Assembly: GCA_004154925.1 (NCBI GenBank)
Contig: QJNS01000212.1
Span: forward strand, 62,001 to 126,000
Origin: Monosporascus cannonballus
Taxonomy: Eukaryota > Ascomycota > Sordariomycetes > Xylariales
Reading direction: 5' to 3'
DNA: 64,000 bases
Shown here piece after piece: positions 37,279-49,007 of this stretch. The notes under the pieces are model-generated. The model searched no databases. It was not told the origin of the DNA and saw nothing but the letters and a program-made list of their open reading frames with translations. Numbering within the stretch: the stretch's first letter is position 1; each line of letters begins with the position of its first letter. A program made the translations under genes and the position numbers.

Positions 37279-40200
37279 ATGACCGGTTCGTCGACTCGAG
37301 ACTCTTCCCCCTCCTCCTCAGGACGGAAAGGCCGAAACAAGAGAAAACAGAAGCTTATTGGGAGTGACGCGTCAGGCACGAAGAAGGATAAGAATGCCAA
37401 AGATAGCGGTGGGGTTGTTGCGGCGGTGACAAGGCATGCCAAGTTTGCGTAGGTTCTTCTAGCATCCAATTGTTCTCCTTTCAAGTCGGGCAACCAACAG
37501 ATATACGTCTGCTCGATGACACAAAGGACGTAGTAGATCACTGACATCTATAGAAATGGCGGCTTTTCGAACGACATGGCTCCATCGCCTGAGTCTCTTC
37601 CGGTGCCTACGCCCGAGATGAAACCTGCGATGCCCGCGTCCATTCCTACGAATGCGATTCCGACGGTTTCTCCCCCTTTGGATGCTGTTTCGACGACCTC
37701 GGCCTCTGCGAGCACAGCTCCCAGTGCTGGTGACTGGATTAAGCACACAGGACATTTCGGTGCTTCGCCCTCAAACTTGATCAGCCTTATGGGTGACTCA
37801 CCTCCAACCCAGCCATCTTCGTACGAAGACCAGCGACCGATGCCCTATGCTTGGAGGACGCAGCAACGACCGTACGCTAATAGCCATGGCGTTACACCAT
37901 CTCCCCCAAACAGCATACCGCGGCCTCTGAGTCTTCAAATGGAGTCACATTTCCGAGCCAGTGACATCCGGTCCCAAGCTTCCTCGCCCCCCGATGCCCG
38001 AAGAAGCTCGATGAACTCCCCTTTTGGCCCGCCTCGCGGCATAGCCAATCCGCCTTTACCCCATCAGCCCCAAGCCCACTTCTACGGGGCCCCAGATATC
38101 GACTTTGATCTGGGTCGGAAGAGCGGCTTGAAAGCTGGCGAAAGAGGCTTTTACTTCGGCTTTGACGCCCTCCCAAGCGCCAGTGGGCTTTATAGTCCCG
38201 GTAGCGACAGTGTGGTACTTGCGGGCTACGAGGGTGGTTTAGATGTCTATTCGGTTGGTAAGCGTGGAGTGGACCCTATTGCAAGTCTAAAGGGACTGCG
38301 CGGTGGCGTCTATGATGCGAAGATCTTGCCCTGGACCGGCGCTCCCGATCGGTCGGGCCTATTTCCCTTAGTCGCTGTTGTCGTTCATGGGCCCGTAATT
38401 CCCGTCAGCGGGCCTGAGATATCGGTTGAAGGGCCCTTCGACGAGTCTGCGAGTCCTCGATTAGACGGCGTTCGCACCCCGCAGTCTGAGACTAACCAGA
38501 GGCCACCCGGGATTGGAAAACCGACACCAGTGGTGGAGGCTTACCAGACATCGGTTGAGGTATACTCCCTGAAGAACAACAAGCTGGTGGATATACTACT
38601 GCAAGCGCCCATAATTCCCATCAAGACATCTGTGTCGAGTCCGGTGTTCAGAAGCCCTCCTCCAACCGGCGCTCTTCATATTCGCGCCGACCGCGGGAGT
38701 GTAGTCATTTCTTCTGGTGTTACCGGTGAGTGCTGGATCTACCGACAAGCGGGGTGTGACCAGGAGCCCGGATACCAGTTTCGATGTGTGGGAAAGGTCT
38801 GGACGAGCCTACAACAGGGTCTAAAAGGCGATGCCACCCCCGAAGAAGAGCGAAGCCGGAGCCCTGTCTCCTCTCGTCGAACTCCGCAGATGCCGATTCT
38901 CGCTGTCAGTGGCCGGTGGCTAGCATACTGTCCCCCGGCACCTTCGTCCCAGATCGCGTTAAATGCGTCCATTCCTGTGCCGGTAGAAGGAAAAGCTCCC
39001 GGTCTGGCTACGCTGACTTCGCCTGTACTTCCCAATGAGAGCGCCGGCGTTGACCAACCCATATCAGACGGTATGATGAACCGGATCATGAGAGAAACCA
39101 CGCAAGAGTTTATTCAAGGAGCCCGTTGGGTTGGGAAGCAGGGCATGCAGTTGTGGAATAACTACTGGAAACCTGGCCAACAATCACTAACCAGGTCGCC
39201 CTCCGTAGGCTCACCGCCATGGGGCGCAGGCTACATTGGGAGGTCGGACGCTTCGCAGTTTCCTCCGACTTATGGTATATCTGGGCAGGCGGTAACCAAG
39301 GACCCCGGCCTCGTTTCCATCCTTGACATGCAACCTCTCGCCAACTCGACCGTTGTCCATCACGTCACCACCTTTAAGGCGCCGCTTGGCTGTAGCTTCC
39401 TGTCCTTCTCCCCAACCGGGTTGTCGCTGTTCACCGCTAGTAGCAAGGGGGATGTGCAAACTGTGTGGGATCTGATGCGCATTCAGTACACCAAATCATC
39501 GCCTCTCCAGAACTCGCAGTCTAATAGTGACCACGCTACACGTGTCCGACAAATAGCGCAATATTCGCGAATGACGGTGGCACGAATAGTCGACGTTGCG
39601 TGGGCTAGGCCTAATGGGGAGAGAATAGCTATGGTAACTGAAAGGGGGACTGTTCATCTCTTAGATATGCCGCCCAGCGCCTACACGTGGCCCCCTCCCC
39701 GGAGACGACCTGCACCACAACCGACAGGAAATCCGGAGAATGCGACTTCAGCTGTGTCTATGGCTTCAAACGCTCTGAGCTCTGCCTACGGAGCTGCGCG
39801 GCCGCTGATTAGCCGCCATCGCCGCACTAGCTCCAACACGCAAGCGAATCCCACCATCATGAATCATGCCAGCTATGGAGGTAAAGTGCTTGCTGCGGGA
39901 ATTAGTAATTCCTTAGGCAATGCCGGCACCGCCATCAACCATCTCCGTCACACAGGCGAGAACCGTGTCAGCTTACCGCTCGGGGGCATGGCAGCTCCGG
40001 GACCCTCCTGTGTGACTTGGGTCACCGGCAGAAAATATCATACGCTGTTCGTGGTCGGGGACGGTTTTGTGAGGACATTCCCGAGCAAGAGTCGTAGGAC
40101 GGCGTTGGGCACGGATAGATCTCGTGTACCTCGCGGGAACAGATACAAGGATTTCAAGTTGAAGTATCTCCCCGATGACTTGATTGCATCCTCGATCAAG

Positions 40201-40788
40201 AAGATCATCGACCGGGACGATGACCTCGATCTAGCAGCTCAGGAATTCGACGGCGGCCATACCATGGTTCTGGCCCCCCAACCTCGACCGCAGTCGACCG
40301 ACCTCAGCCCTGAGTCCTCGATTCCGCAGGCCGAGATAGAGTCTAGTGCACCGTATCAGCCTTTCCATACAGATAGGCGGATCAGACTGTACGAGTATAG
40401 CGACGAGCGAGATAAAGGATTCCTGGACTCTGTCTCTCACGGCCTCGAAGCAATGACGTTAGAGGGCAGGCCGAAGCGTGCCGAGCTGCGCCAGACGCAA
40501 ACTGAGACAAAGCAAGTTTGGGCTTTCGGGCAGGCGATTGAGGCGGTCCAGGTCGATGTGGGTCTCCCGTCGTTTATGGACGAAGAGCTTGGCAGCACCA
40601 GCGTCGAGGATCACCGAGCCCTGCCCGTCTCGGCTATGGAGCGAGTCTTGCAGGTTGGTGACAACGATGAGCAAATCGTCGTGACGACCCGACGTAAGAG
40701 AGGCGGCAATCGGCACGAGGATGGTGATGAAGACGAGTTCTTCGAGGACGGTTTAGAAATCATTGACTTCGCCGACCAAAGAGTTTGA
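37279..40788 (+). CDS. BCAS3-like WD40 protein
   Basis: Two exons, 37279-37448 and 37554-40788, join in phase (KFA|NGGFSND) to 1134 aa. A basic, disordered N-terminus leads to a Pro/Ser-rich stretch and then a beta-propeller that starts near RGFYFGFDAL, SVVLAGYEGGLDVYSVG. Diagnostic of the BCAS3 family are the helical insert QEFIQGARWVGKQGMQLWNNYW and the later blade VHHVTTFKAPLGCSFLSFSP, GLSLFTASSKGDVQTVWDL. After it comes IVDVAWARPNGERIAMVTERGTVHLLDM. Animal BCAS3 is a PROPPIN-like protein that works with PHAF1 at autophagic membranes. The fungal relatives are little studied; the role is inferred from family only. The C-terminus is acidic (EDEFFEDGLEIIDF). If translation began at the ATG at 37576, about 64 conserved-looking basic residues would be lost, so I chose 37279. 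Confidence 0.85.
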
Positions 40789-41468
40789 GACACCCATCCA
40801 ACAAGCTTCACGAGCGGTTGTTGGTTTTGTGGCGTTAGGGTTTTGGTCGGCGGGGTAGAGGGCTCGGCGAAACTCGAGATAATTAACATAAGCGCATTCT
40901 GCGTGGTATCCTCTATTTGGACCACCACACAGCGAGGGATGGGCTAGTTTAGCCGTACCACCCGTTTGTCTTGGATGTGTTGGGCTTCGTCTGGTTGGGA
41001 TAGGAGTATTGCAAGCATCATGTATGACATCCACGACCCCAGATAGACGTAGGGTCGCTTTCACTGCTCGTAGTATTTAGGCCTAACTTGGCAGAACACC
41101 ATTAAAGACAAGATTCTCTCATTTGGACACGTGAACAAGCCTTCGGGCATGATTTCGTAAAGGGAAGTTATGGCTTGGGCAACTGGTATAGGGTAGAACT
41201 GGATTATTACGGTGTTCTGGATATCGTGACGACCTGTGATTATTTTGCGCGGCGCCAGGACCGACACCCGCTGCGCTCTCAAGCGACCCCGTAAGCACCC
41301 CCTAAACTTGTCGCGAACAAATATTGTCTCCGCATCGCCCCAACAAATCGAATTCCCCCGGCCTCCCTTCCCTTTTTCTTCTCAACTCCAAACCCCAACC
41401 CGAACCCGTCCCGAGAGGGAGAGAGAGAGCCCACGCTTCCCTACGCCTACGGCTCTACGCCTTCGGCC
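40789..41468. other. Convergent intergenic region (BCAS3-like / Dpm2)
   Basis: No gene is supported. Near the Dpm2 stop there is a short tandem pattern (CTACGCCTACGGCTCTACGCCTTCGGCC-like, 41,440-41,475). Confidence 0.45.
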
Positions 41469-41991
41469 CTACGCCTTCTTCTTCGCAGCGGCCGCCTTGG
41501 CCTTGGCGGCCTTCTTCCTGTTGCTGCGGATCATGACGACGCTCAGGAAGGAGCCCACGACGGCGGAACCCAGCAGGATCAGGATCACGGGGATGCGGAT
41601 CGCCCAGACCCGCGGCGGGAAGAAGGCGTGCAGGGGGTGGTCCGAGTCGACGAAGGGCTGATGCGGCGCGCCCGGGAGAAGGCCGGCCGGTTAGCTACTG
41701 TAGCTGGCTCGGGGAGGAAAGAGATGAGAGAAAGGAGAAAGGGAGAGAGGAGAAGAGCGGATAAGGGGAGACGGGACGGGGGCCACTCACCATCGCCAGC
41801 GTCCAGATCGAGTAGTACAGGAACACGACGGAGGCGGCCACGAGCATGGCGAGTCCGACGAGCGTGCCAGACTGTTTTGCGCGCGCGCGCCGAATGGCGT
41901 CGGTGTTAGCTAGCTAGCTACGTGGACTTTTTTATGGACTTCTCTCGAGATCGAGGTGCACCGGGGACGGGGGGGCATCGTCTCGTACCAT
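41469..41991 (-). CDS. DPM2: Dolichol-phosphate mannosyltransferase subunit 2 (Dpm2)
   Basis: Dpm2 is the small ER membrane subunit that stabilises and regulates dolichol-phosphate-mannose synthase, which supplies mannose for N-glycans, O-mannosylation and GPI anchors. Three minus-strand exons (41991-41989, 41871-41791, 41657-41469) give 90 aa, the usual size. Exon 1 contributes only the initiator ATG, directly followed by GTACGA. The protein has two membrane segments: LVGLAMLVAASVVFLYYSIWTL, and the region IRIPVILILLGSAVVGSFLSVVM. Between them is the conserved luminal loop MPFVDSDHPLHAFFPPRVWA. A basic Lys/Ala tail (RKKAAKAKAAAAKKKA) follows, looking like a cytosolic retention tail. The match to Dpm2 is strong. 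The ATG-only exon is inferred from splice logic, and no other in-frame ATG precedes the first membrane segment. Confidence 0.9.
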
Positions 41992-43493
41992 GGTCGGTTG
42001 ATTAAAGTAAGATATGCGAGTCTACTTGGAAGAATCGAAAGCGAGCGTGTCGAAATTTGAAATCGGCCGGTTGCTTATTAGACTTGAGGACCTCGTCTTG
42101 TCCTTGCGGTGGTGGTGGTGCTATGGCTTGGAACGGAACTCTAGCTATGGATGGACGGGACGTGCGTCTGACGTGACGGGTGGCCGGGATTTGGTTTGGT
42201 GCTTGCTGCACTACCTGAAAATCTGGCTGCATATTATTACCTAGAGTTTACCTCAGCTAGCGCAGGCCCCCCTCCCCCCCCCCCCAAACTGGCTGGTTCT
42301 CCATGTTTCTTCAAAGTCACTCAAGCACCACTCCATAACGCTAAAAATTAACCGTTTAAAACCCCCAAACCCCCGTAACAAAATTTAACCTCTATTTTTA
42401 TAATCCAAAGTCCTAGCTATGGCTACGTTGCAAGCGCAGCTACAACCTCAAAAACGGGGGCTTTACCTTAACGGATAATTAAAAAGAGGCCCAAGCTAGC
42501 TAAGGTGACGGGTGCCCATTTTCAATGCTTACCGGCGCTAATATGAAATCTGTAAAGGCCCACAACCAGAGAACATTCAGTGCGTTTTTATGTTGCCAAG
42601 TGGGTACTAGAATCCGAGATTTATAATAGTCCCAGCTGCCGAGGGCGAGGTAGGGGTCGGCCTTCAAAGACGGAGCAATGGGCAGGACGAGGCTGTGACC
42701 AAATTACGTCCGCAGTTCCGACGGGTCGATTCGCATATATGGTGTTGCCCCCAGGGAGGGACAAACATCCCTGTACCTGAGCATTCGATTTTCCACCGCC
42801 CCTGACCAGTTTCAGACTCGACCCGGGGCAGGTGTTTCCGTCGCCATGTGTCTCAGTCGTTACTGAAATATAGTGTTTCTGGCATTGTCAGAGCCTTATG
42901 GGGCCGGAGGTGTGTGAATCATCCCATGGGATAGACACCTTTGGCCCCATTGCAAAGTTCGAATGTGGTGTGTAATTAGACAATCCGTAAGGTTCGGGAT
43001 GCGGTGACCACGCCCCGGCTCTGTAATCGAGCCGCCACCCGATCACAGCCCCCTCCGCACTATCATGAGGGCAGGCTCACTATAAATCCGGATGCCCGCC
43101 CAAGTTGGAGATTATGTCCTTTTGTTCTTCAAGTCGAGGCTGTTCATTTTTCTCCCCTCGCCAATGGCTACTGTCAGGTGCCAAAGTGGGATCCCCCTTT
43201 CTGGCCCCCAGCGCCCCACCAGCGAGGGTCCTGGTTTGTGTATGTATGGGGGGGGGGGGGGGGGGTCGCCCCCGAGTGGTTAGAGAATGGCAGGGGGTTA
43301 ATGGTCATCTATTCACTACCCATACAACGAACTACCTGCTAGGCTCCTTCTTCTACTTTTCACTCTGTACTTCTGACGGAATCTCATTTTCCGCCTTGTT
43401 TACACAGCGTAATTGCCGCAGGTAATCTCATGGAAGCTATCGTGTTTACGTGGAAACTGAATCTAGAAATAGTGTCAGAAATCTCTATTCAGG
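41992..43493. other. Intergenic region with MITE-like element and homopolymers
   Basis: Contains a C12 run (42274-42285), a possible MITE (42346-42480, listed separately) and a G18 run (43248-43265). No gene is supported on either strand. Confidence 0.5.
42346..42480. mobile_element. Possible MITE with imperfect terminal inverted repeats
   Basis: The left end reads AATTAACCGTTTAAAACCCC, with CCCCCGT shortly after. The reverse complement of the right end reads AATTATCCGTTAAGGTAAAG followed by CCCCCGT. The element is about 135 bp, AT-rich inside and without an open frame. The match is imperfect and target-site duplication is not clear, so this is a tentative call. Confidence 0.35.
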
Positions 43494-44729
43494 ATGGAAG
43501 GTCCGGAACGTCCTTCGGAAGATTCCCCGGAACTTCCCCAGGGCCCAACCTATGTCATAGGGAGCCACGGTAAGTTCACCTTCTCAGACTACGACAAGCC
43601 TGTGAAGGTTCACCATGCTTCTGAGGGAGCAATTGCTCGTCCTGTTCACAATCAACGTTGGTTCTACGCCCATAATCAACTTGCTGGAATGATCCACTTC
43701 CCCCTTCCGATAGTGGGATATGGTGACCCGGATCGGGAAATGAATAACGTCTTCACGATCAACCACGTAAAACTGTCCGAAATTTACGATTGAGTTTTCG
43801 TATTCCCTCCCAATGAATCACAGCAAGGGTCAAGCAAAACTGGAGAACCCAAGGGAACTTCAACAGTGACTGGTGTCCGAATAGTCTCTGGAAAAGAATT
43901 GCTCTGGACTTCATCCGGTGGGCCATTCGAAGAGTTGTTTACGCTCGAAAATAAAGGTCTGGGTCCACATACGAACGTTAACCTTCGCAGTGGAATGTGC
44001 CTATCAGTTAGCATTGCTCATGGTGTGGGGGACCTTCAATTCCACTCAGTCAGAGTGAGTGGTGATATTTCAACTGGAGAACTATCTTCAGTGGGGTGAA
44101 CCGTGTTGATGCTAGGCTATATATTTATAGCAATCCCGTTTTCTCTGCTGTACCCCCGTTAGTACTGACATCTTAATTTCTACTTTTCTTTCCTCTCTCC
44201 CCAAGAGCGAGAAGGTATATGAAAACTGCAGCCTTACTGGATATAGTTCAGCATCTCCGTATGAGAAACTGTGCGATGCTTCTCTATTGAGAGGGAAGGT
44301 AATTGATTTCATGATGTTGTGCACCCGCCCTGCTGCTCCTGGAACTCTCAGCACCTATGCAGTCTGGAGAACTATCCCTATACTATCCACTGAATGCCCC
44401 GGCGATCCCTGGGGAGCGTCCGCGCAGGAGTACACCGCATGGCAAAGGAGGATGGCTTGGAAAGGGATTGAACCGTACGCTTTAAGTGCTCCTGCCCGCG
44501 TAACCGTCCCAAACCATTTTGCTGACTTCCATCTGATATGGCGGGCATGGCCACTCCGAGCGCTGCAACCCCATGAGTGTTCAGTTCTAGTCTATCTCTT
44601 TGACACGCTCTTCCCTCTGGTGCGCCGGCAGATATTCGTATGTAGGTGACGCGGCCCCAGCCAGGATCTTGTAAACTCTGCGCTGGGCCAATCTTGTTTC
44701 CATCTATTGTTCTCCTTCAGGCGGGTTAA
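43494..44729 (+). CDS. Unrecognised protein, four exons
   Basis: I do not recognise this gene, but its structure is convincing. Exons 43494-43766, 43824-44054, 44206-44637 and 44721-44729 all join in phase 0, giving 314 aa. The introns have GTAAAA, GTGAGT and GTATGT donors. Acceptors are TCACAG, CCCCAAG and CTCCTTCAG, the last with a strong pyrimidine tract. If the last intron is not removed, the protein ends seven bases later (stop at 44647-44649) with almost no change. There is no signal peptide and no membrane segment. The sequence is rich in aromatic residues (HFADFHLIWRAWPL, QEYTAWQRRMAWKGIEPYAL) with several Cys, and looks globular. Codon use is less GC-biased than in neighbouring conserved genes, which fits a lineage-specific or recently acquired gene. 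It sits in otherwise empty DNA. Confidence 0.65.
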
Positions 44730-47700
44730 CGCAAATACGCAACGGCGGGATCGGTGGCCCCTCAACGATGCCCCTCATGCTGGAGGCCTCGGGTTCGTTC
44801 ACCCCCTATGCACTCCATGTCACCATCGAGCTAAATGACTAGGTTTGACTTTGGGTTACATCACGGAATGGCCCGGGCCCGTATGCACGAGTAATTCGAA
44901 CCTGCAACTGCAGCTATGCAAAGCAAGGAGATCAACGACGGGGACTGCAGCCGCGCATGACCACTAAGCTTGCAGGCACCGACCTCGATCATACCCGGGA
45001 AAGTGATCGCTCATTTCCGTCAATTCCCTTTCGTGAGCTGGTAACCCCAGAGCGGGGACGCATGACGTCTCGAACACCCATCCGTAACTCTTTTCTCGGG
45101 AGCTGGGCCGAAGGGGGGTGGGGGTGGGGGGACCTCCCCGAAGGCAGTCTTGTTCCAGGAAGACTTCAGAGCCACTATCCGGACACACAACACGCTAAAA
45201 AAAAGCTTTGCCGTTTTAACAATGCGGCTCCTTCCGTACCCCGCAGTCGTTTAACGGTACCGCCAATTTACTCCCTCCTCCGCATCTGATCAGGATCTCA
45301 GATAGCTTGGCTGCTTTTGATCCACAATTGACAAATTCCATAGGTTTGGCAGTGCGCGGTAGATGGTCAACAGCATATTGCTCCGCAACATCTTTCATTT
45401 ATTGAGCTAGCGCCAGAAGCTGTAGGTAAACCGAAAGAAAGGGGGTGGGGTGCCGTTTATTTGTGCAAGAGCCTTTTACAAGAAACCGAAAACAAGCACC
45501 GCACATAAAAGTCAACGACATGCCCTCTTTATATTATCTATTTGTCACGAATGTAACCATTCAAGAATAGACGAAACTTAATACTCCGCGCCCATGAATG
45601 TCGAGTTGTCTGGAGATACATTCCAGAGAAAAGCAAGCATGGTGAGAGCGATATCAAAATATTTCCTCATATTCTTCGTAGTCCAAGTTCAACCGAGTCC
45701 TACCATCAACTCTAAGGTCCCTGCTCTCTCTTTTACTGTCCATACCCAGCTATGTATTCTTTGTACCTGCAGGCAATTTATGGAACAAGGCTATGATGCC
45801 GTTGTGCTTACTGACGTGGTGGGTTGTAGGCCGTAAACGCGAAGAAAGCGAAGAAACAGAGCAACAGCGGAACTTTTGAACCCTTGACCAGATCGTCAAT
45901 AAGATCTAAGTAAAGTGGAACCCCCCATGCAAGCGGAGAGTATGACTCTAGAAATCCATGCTGCTTGAAGTGACGTAATCGACCTTCCGTTCTCGGCAGA
46001 TCCCGCATGGCTTTTCACCAGGGGGAAGATGCAACGCCTGAAGATTATGTATATGCATTACAACGGCGGGAGCTAGTCCTGAGAACTGAAGTTGCCGCTA
46101 GATCGAAAATACCGAGCTGACAAGAATGCCCAGCGTTGGGCACCGATTGCCTACCACCTTGGACTCTGCCTTCTTCCCTACTCCGAACTCTATATGTGTG
46201 CATCAGGCATTGATTGTCATTGAAAGCTCCCCTATTAGTCAGTTAGAGACGTGATATAGCTGAGATGGTTCAGCCACATGCAGTGCCATACAACCTTGAC
46301 GGCCAGGCCAAGCTCTTGACGATCCTGTGCTGGCCGATTTTGATGTCAATTTAACCTTCGAGTTGTCATATGCAGGGCGGCTATCCCTGCTCTTATAGGT
46401 TACAGAATATTTCACCCTAAGAGTTTCAATGATACGTCGAGGAAAAACTAGCCCAAGTTCTAAAGGGATGAGATTATATACGCATTGACGACCTCCTCAC
46501 ACATTCGATCCGCAGGCAGCGGTACCTGTCCAGGACACGAGCATTGGGCTAGGCTGCGCTCACACTCAATATGTAGGAGGAAGAAAAATTCTTTAGCAGT
46601 ACCGGAAGTGAGGTACTGCGGACACGCTGCAGCGCGAGATATCCCAACCAGAGGATTAGACGGAAATTATCAGTCTCTGCTCCCAATCCCGTAATGTCAC
46701 CGAATTATGCGCATATCTTGGCGTAGGTATCAGAGTTCCCCGGCAACAATCAACGACAACTGCTTTAATGCAACATGGACTATTCCCGGAGTATGCCAGC
46801 TGATCAATAAGAGGGGTAGCTTCTCTAGGACCCATTAGCGTTTCAGACTTATCCCGAGAATTACCAAAAGCAGAAACAGCATTTCATAGGTTGTTATGGG
46901 GGGTTGGCATGGAGGAGGGGGGTGGGGATCAATCTCAGGGTTAACACAGGCAGAGTAGCCGGACTTAGTTCTAGTTCCTCAGCAACAACACGCAACTGAA
47001 AATTGTATAAGGGAGGCATCATCCCTGTCATTATCAACTATTATTTGCCCTGAGGCAGCGGATTCCGTTACTGAAACAGCTCGAGCCGTACACATCGATG
47101 AATCCATTCGTGTGTCTTCTCAGCCGTCAGTGTACGGCAAATAACCAAAGAGCATCGTTCTGCACACTGCCTCATGATACACCACGAACATACGGACCTT
47201 TGAACCTCTTAACCTCTTAACCACCTAATCAACCAAAATAAACCTCACAGAATGGTTGATGAGGGCTTAATTCAACTGCTGTGATTGTAAATCTAGAGAG
47301 TAAAAAAAAATTATTAAAAAAACCCTCTTAATTAATCTCAGACAGCAAAAACGTACGGTCTGGAGCAGATAATGTCAATGTAATGTCATAAACAATTATT
47401 GTATAATATTGAGGACTACATACTTACAATCTGGGCAAGCAGGAAGGCATGCTAAGTGCAGATTCAACTATAACAATTCTACCATGCTGTCGGCGTAAAG
47501 CGTAATGAAATGACCCATGCAAGCCATGCAGCTTCTGGCGTTTCCGTAAGCCGTGTTGGTCTTGGACGTGCCGCAGCCTGATGCTACCTGCGGTCAACCA
47601 CGAGTATAGAAGCCCCGGATCTATATCCGGCGTTCTTTGCATGATGCCACATCACCTCATAACTTAACAGACTTACTCTATAGGCAGCAAGATATATTGT

Positions 47701-48352
47701 CTGAGTTGGAGACGTTAATCTTATTTGTCAGTTGGCCGCAATGACTGCCAAATACACCCTTAGAGGGCTCTATCATCATCTGTGGTTTTGGGATTCAGCT
47801 TTCTATTGCGGTTCCCTGCAGGGGCTTTAATCTATCCGTTGCTGCCTGGCACGGTTGAGCTGTGGACAAGAGGAAACGTCGTGACATTTGGGCATCTCTC
47901 CTCCCCCCTTTTCCTCCTTCCCCCCTTTCCCTTCCACCCCAGGACGGGAAACGAGACGGGGCCCGAAACCTGATTCTGGAGTCCAGGGTCGGGTCTCGAA
48001 ACTCCATTCAGGTTTTCCGAAGTAATTCAGCCCTTAAGTCGCAGGTTTGACAGAATCACAGCCCACAACTGTTGAAGCAGATCGATGGTTGCGCGTCCCT
48101 CTATTCCGAACATGGAAGAACTGCCGAACTCATCATTCATCCCTCATCTGTCCTCACATGCTGCAGCTTCCTCAACCCATATCTCATGCCTACCCCACAT
48201 GCAACTACGTATATAAGCTCTTGAGGGACCGCCTACTTCCCTTCTTTACTATCAACCTCTAGCAGCGATCCAGAAACCTTTGAGATCATTTGTCAATCAT
48301 AAGCCCATAATACTTCCCCGCGCAATAAATCGCCAACGTCTTTCCTACCAAG
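44730..48352. other. Intergenic region of 3.6 kb
   Basis: No supported gene; all open frames are short. AT-rich low complexity occurs at 47,200-47,400, with an AACCTCTT tandem near 47,205 and A/T runs after 47,295. The last 100 bases before 48,353 look like a leader for the lectin-like gene, with a TATATAAG string at about 48,212. Confidence 0.5.
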
Positions 48353-49007
48353 ATGGCTTCTCCCACTTCTATCTCTGCTGTCGAGTCTAAGGACATCAGT
48401 ATCCTCTACTACACGAGGTCCGGTGGCCAGATCGCCTCCTTGACCTCCCAGAAATCGGGTGAGGATCCCAAGAATCCGGAGTACGTGACAGCCAATGTAA
48501 TGCTCGGCGGCAACACTGTGAGTGCTGCGGCACCTCAGGTCACTGCCGTCGCTTATACCCTGAATGACAGTCGGGAAGTAAGTGGTTCTTTTTCATTCTC
48601 CTTTCTGAAAAGATTTAAATTCATCAGTATGTTGCGCTTTGCACAGCCACCCCGCTTTCAAGTATTACATATTAATCCCCCCCATTTTCGCTGAAGATCA
48701 TTTCCCCTAATGCTGTTTCCGTTGCTAGATCCGACTATATTACATCGACGGGAACGACCAGGATGGGTACCAGCTGAAGGAGCTCTGCAAGACCAATGAT
48801 GGTGACTGGTATGACGGGACACTCAACGACAACGGCGTTACTGCCACCAAGGACTCGTTGCTCGCCGCCAATGTTGAAGATGGCCAGGGGGACCTCAAGG
48901 TCTTCTTTCAAAGACAGAAGGGGGGGAATAAGGATACGTGGGTGGCCTGGGTGGTTCTGGGGCAAACTACCTGGTCCCAGCGGAAAGTGTATTCTGGGAC
49001 GTATTAG
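48353..49007 (+). CDS. Small fucose-lectin-like (beta-propeller blade) protein
   Basis: Two exons, 48353-48577 and 48729-49007, join in phase 0 (GTAAGT donor, TTGCTAG acceptor) to 167 aa. The repeated pattern is that of propeller blades in the fungal fucose-specific lectin (AAL-type) group: an inward strand such as ISILYYTRSGGQIASL or IRLYYIDGNDQDGYQLKELC, then a W-containing outer strand (GDWYDGTL, DTWVAWVVLGQTTW). The length would allow two to three blades, against six in the full AAL lectin, so oligomerisation would be needed to close a propeller. There is no signal peptide, so the protein should be cytosolic, as for many fungal defence and storage lectins. Sugar-binding residues cannot be confirmed by eye. 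The gene is convincing; the family call is moderate. Confidence 0.7.

Noticed and set aside
44880..44960. Reverse-strand GGTTCGAAT as a tRNA T-loop
   Set aside because: The flanking bases do not form a T-stem and there is no acceptor stem.
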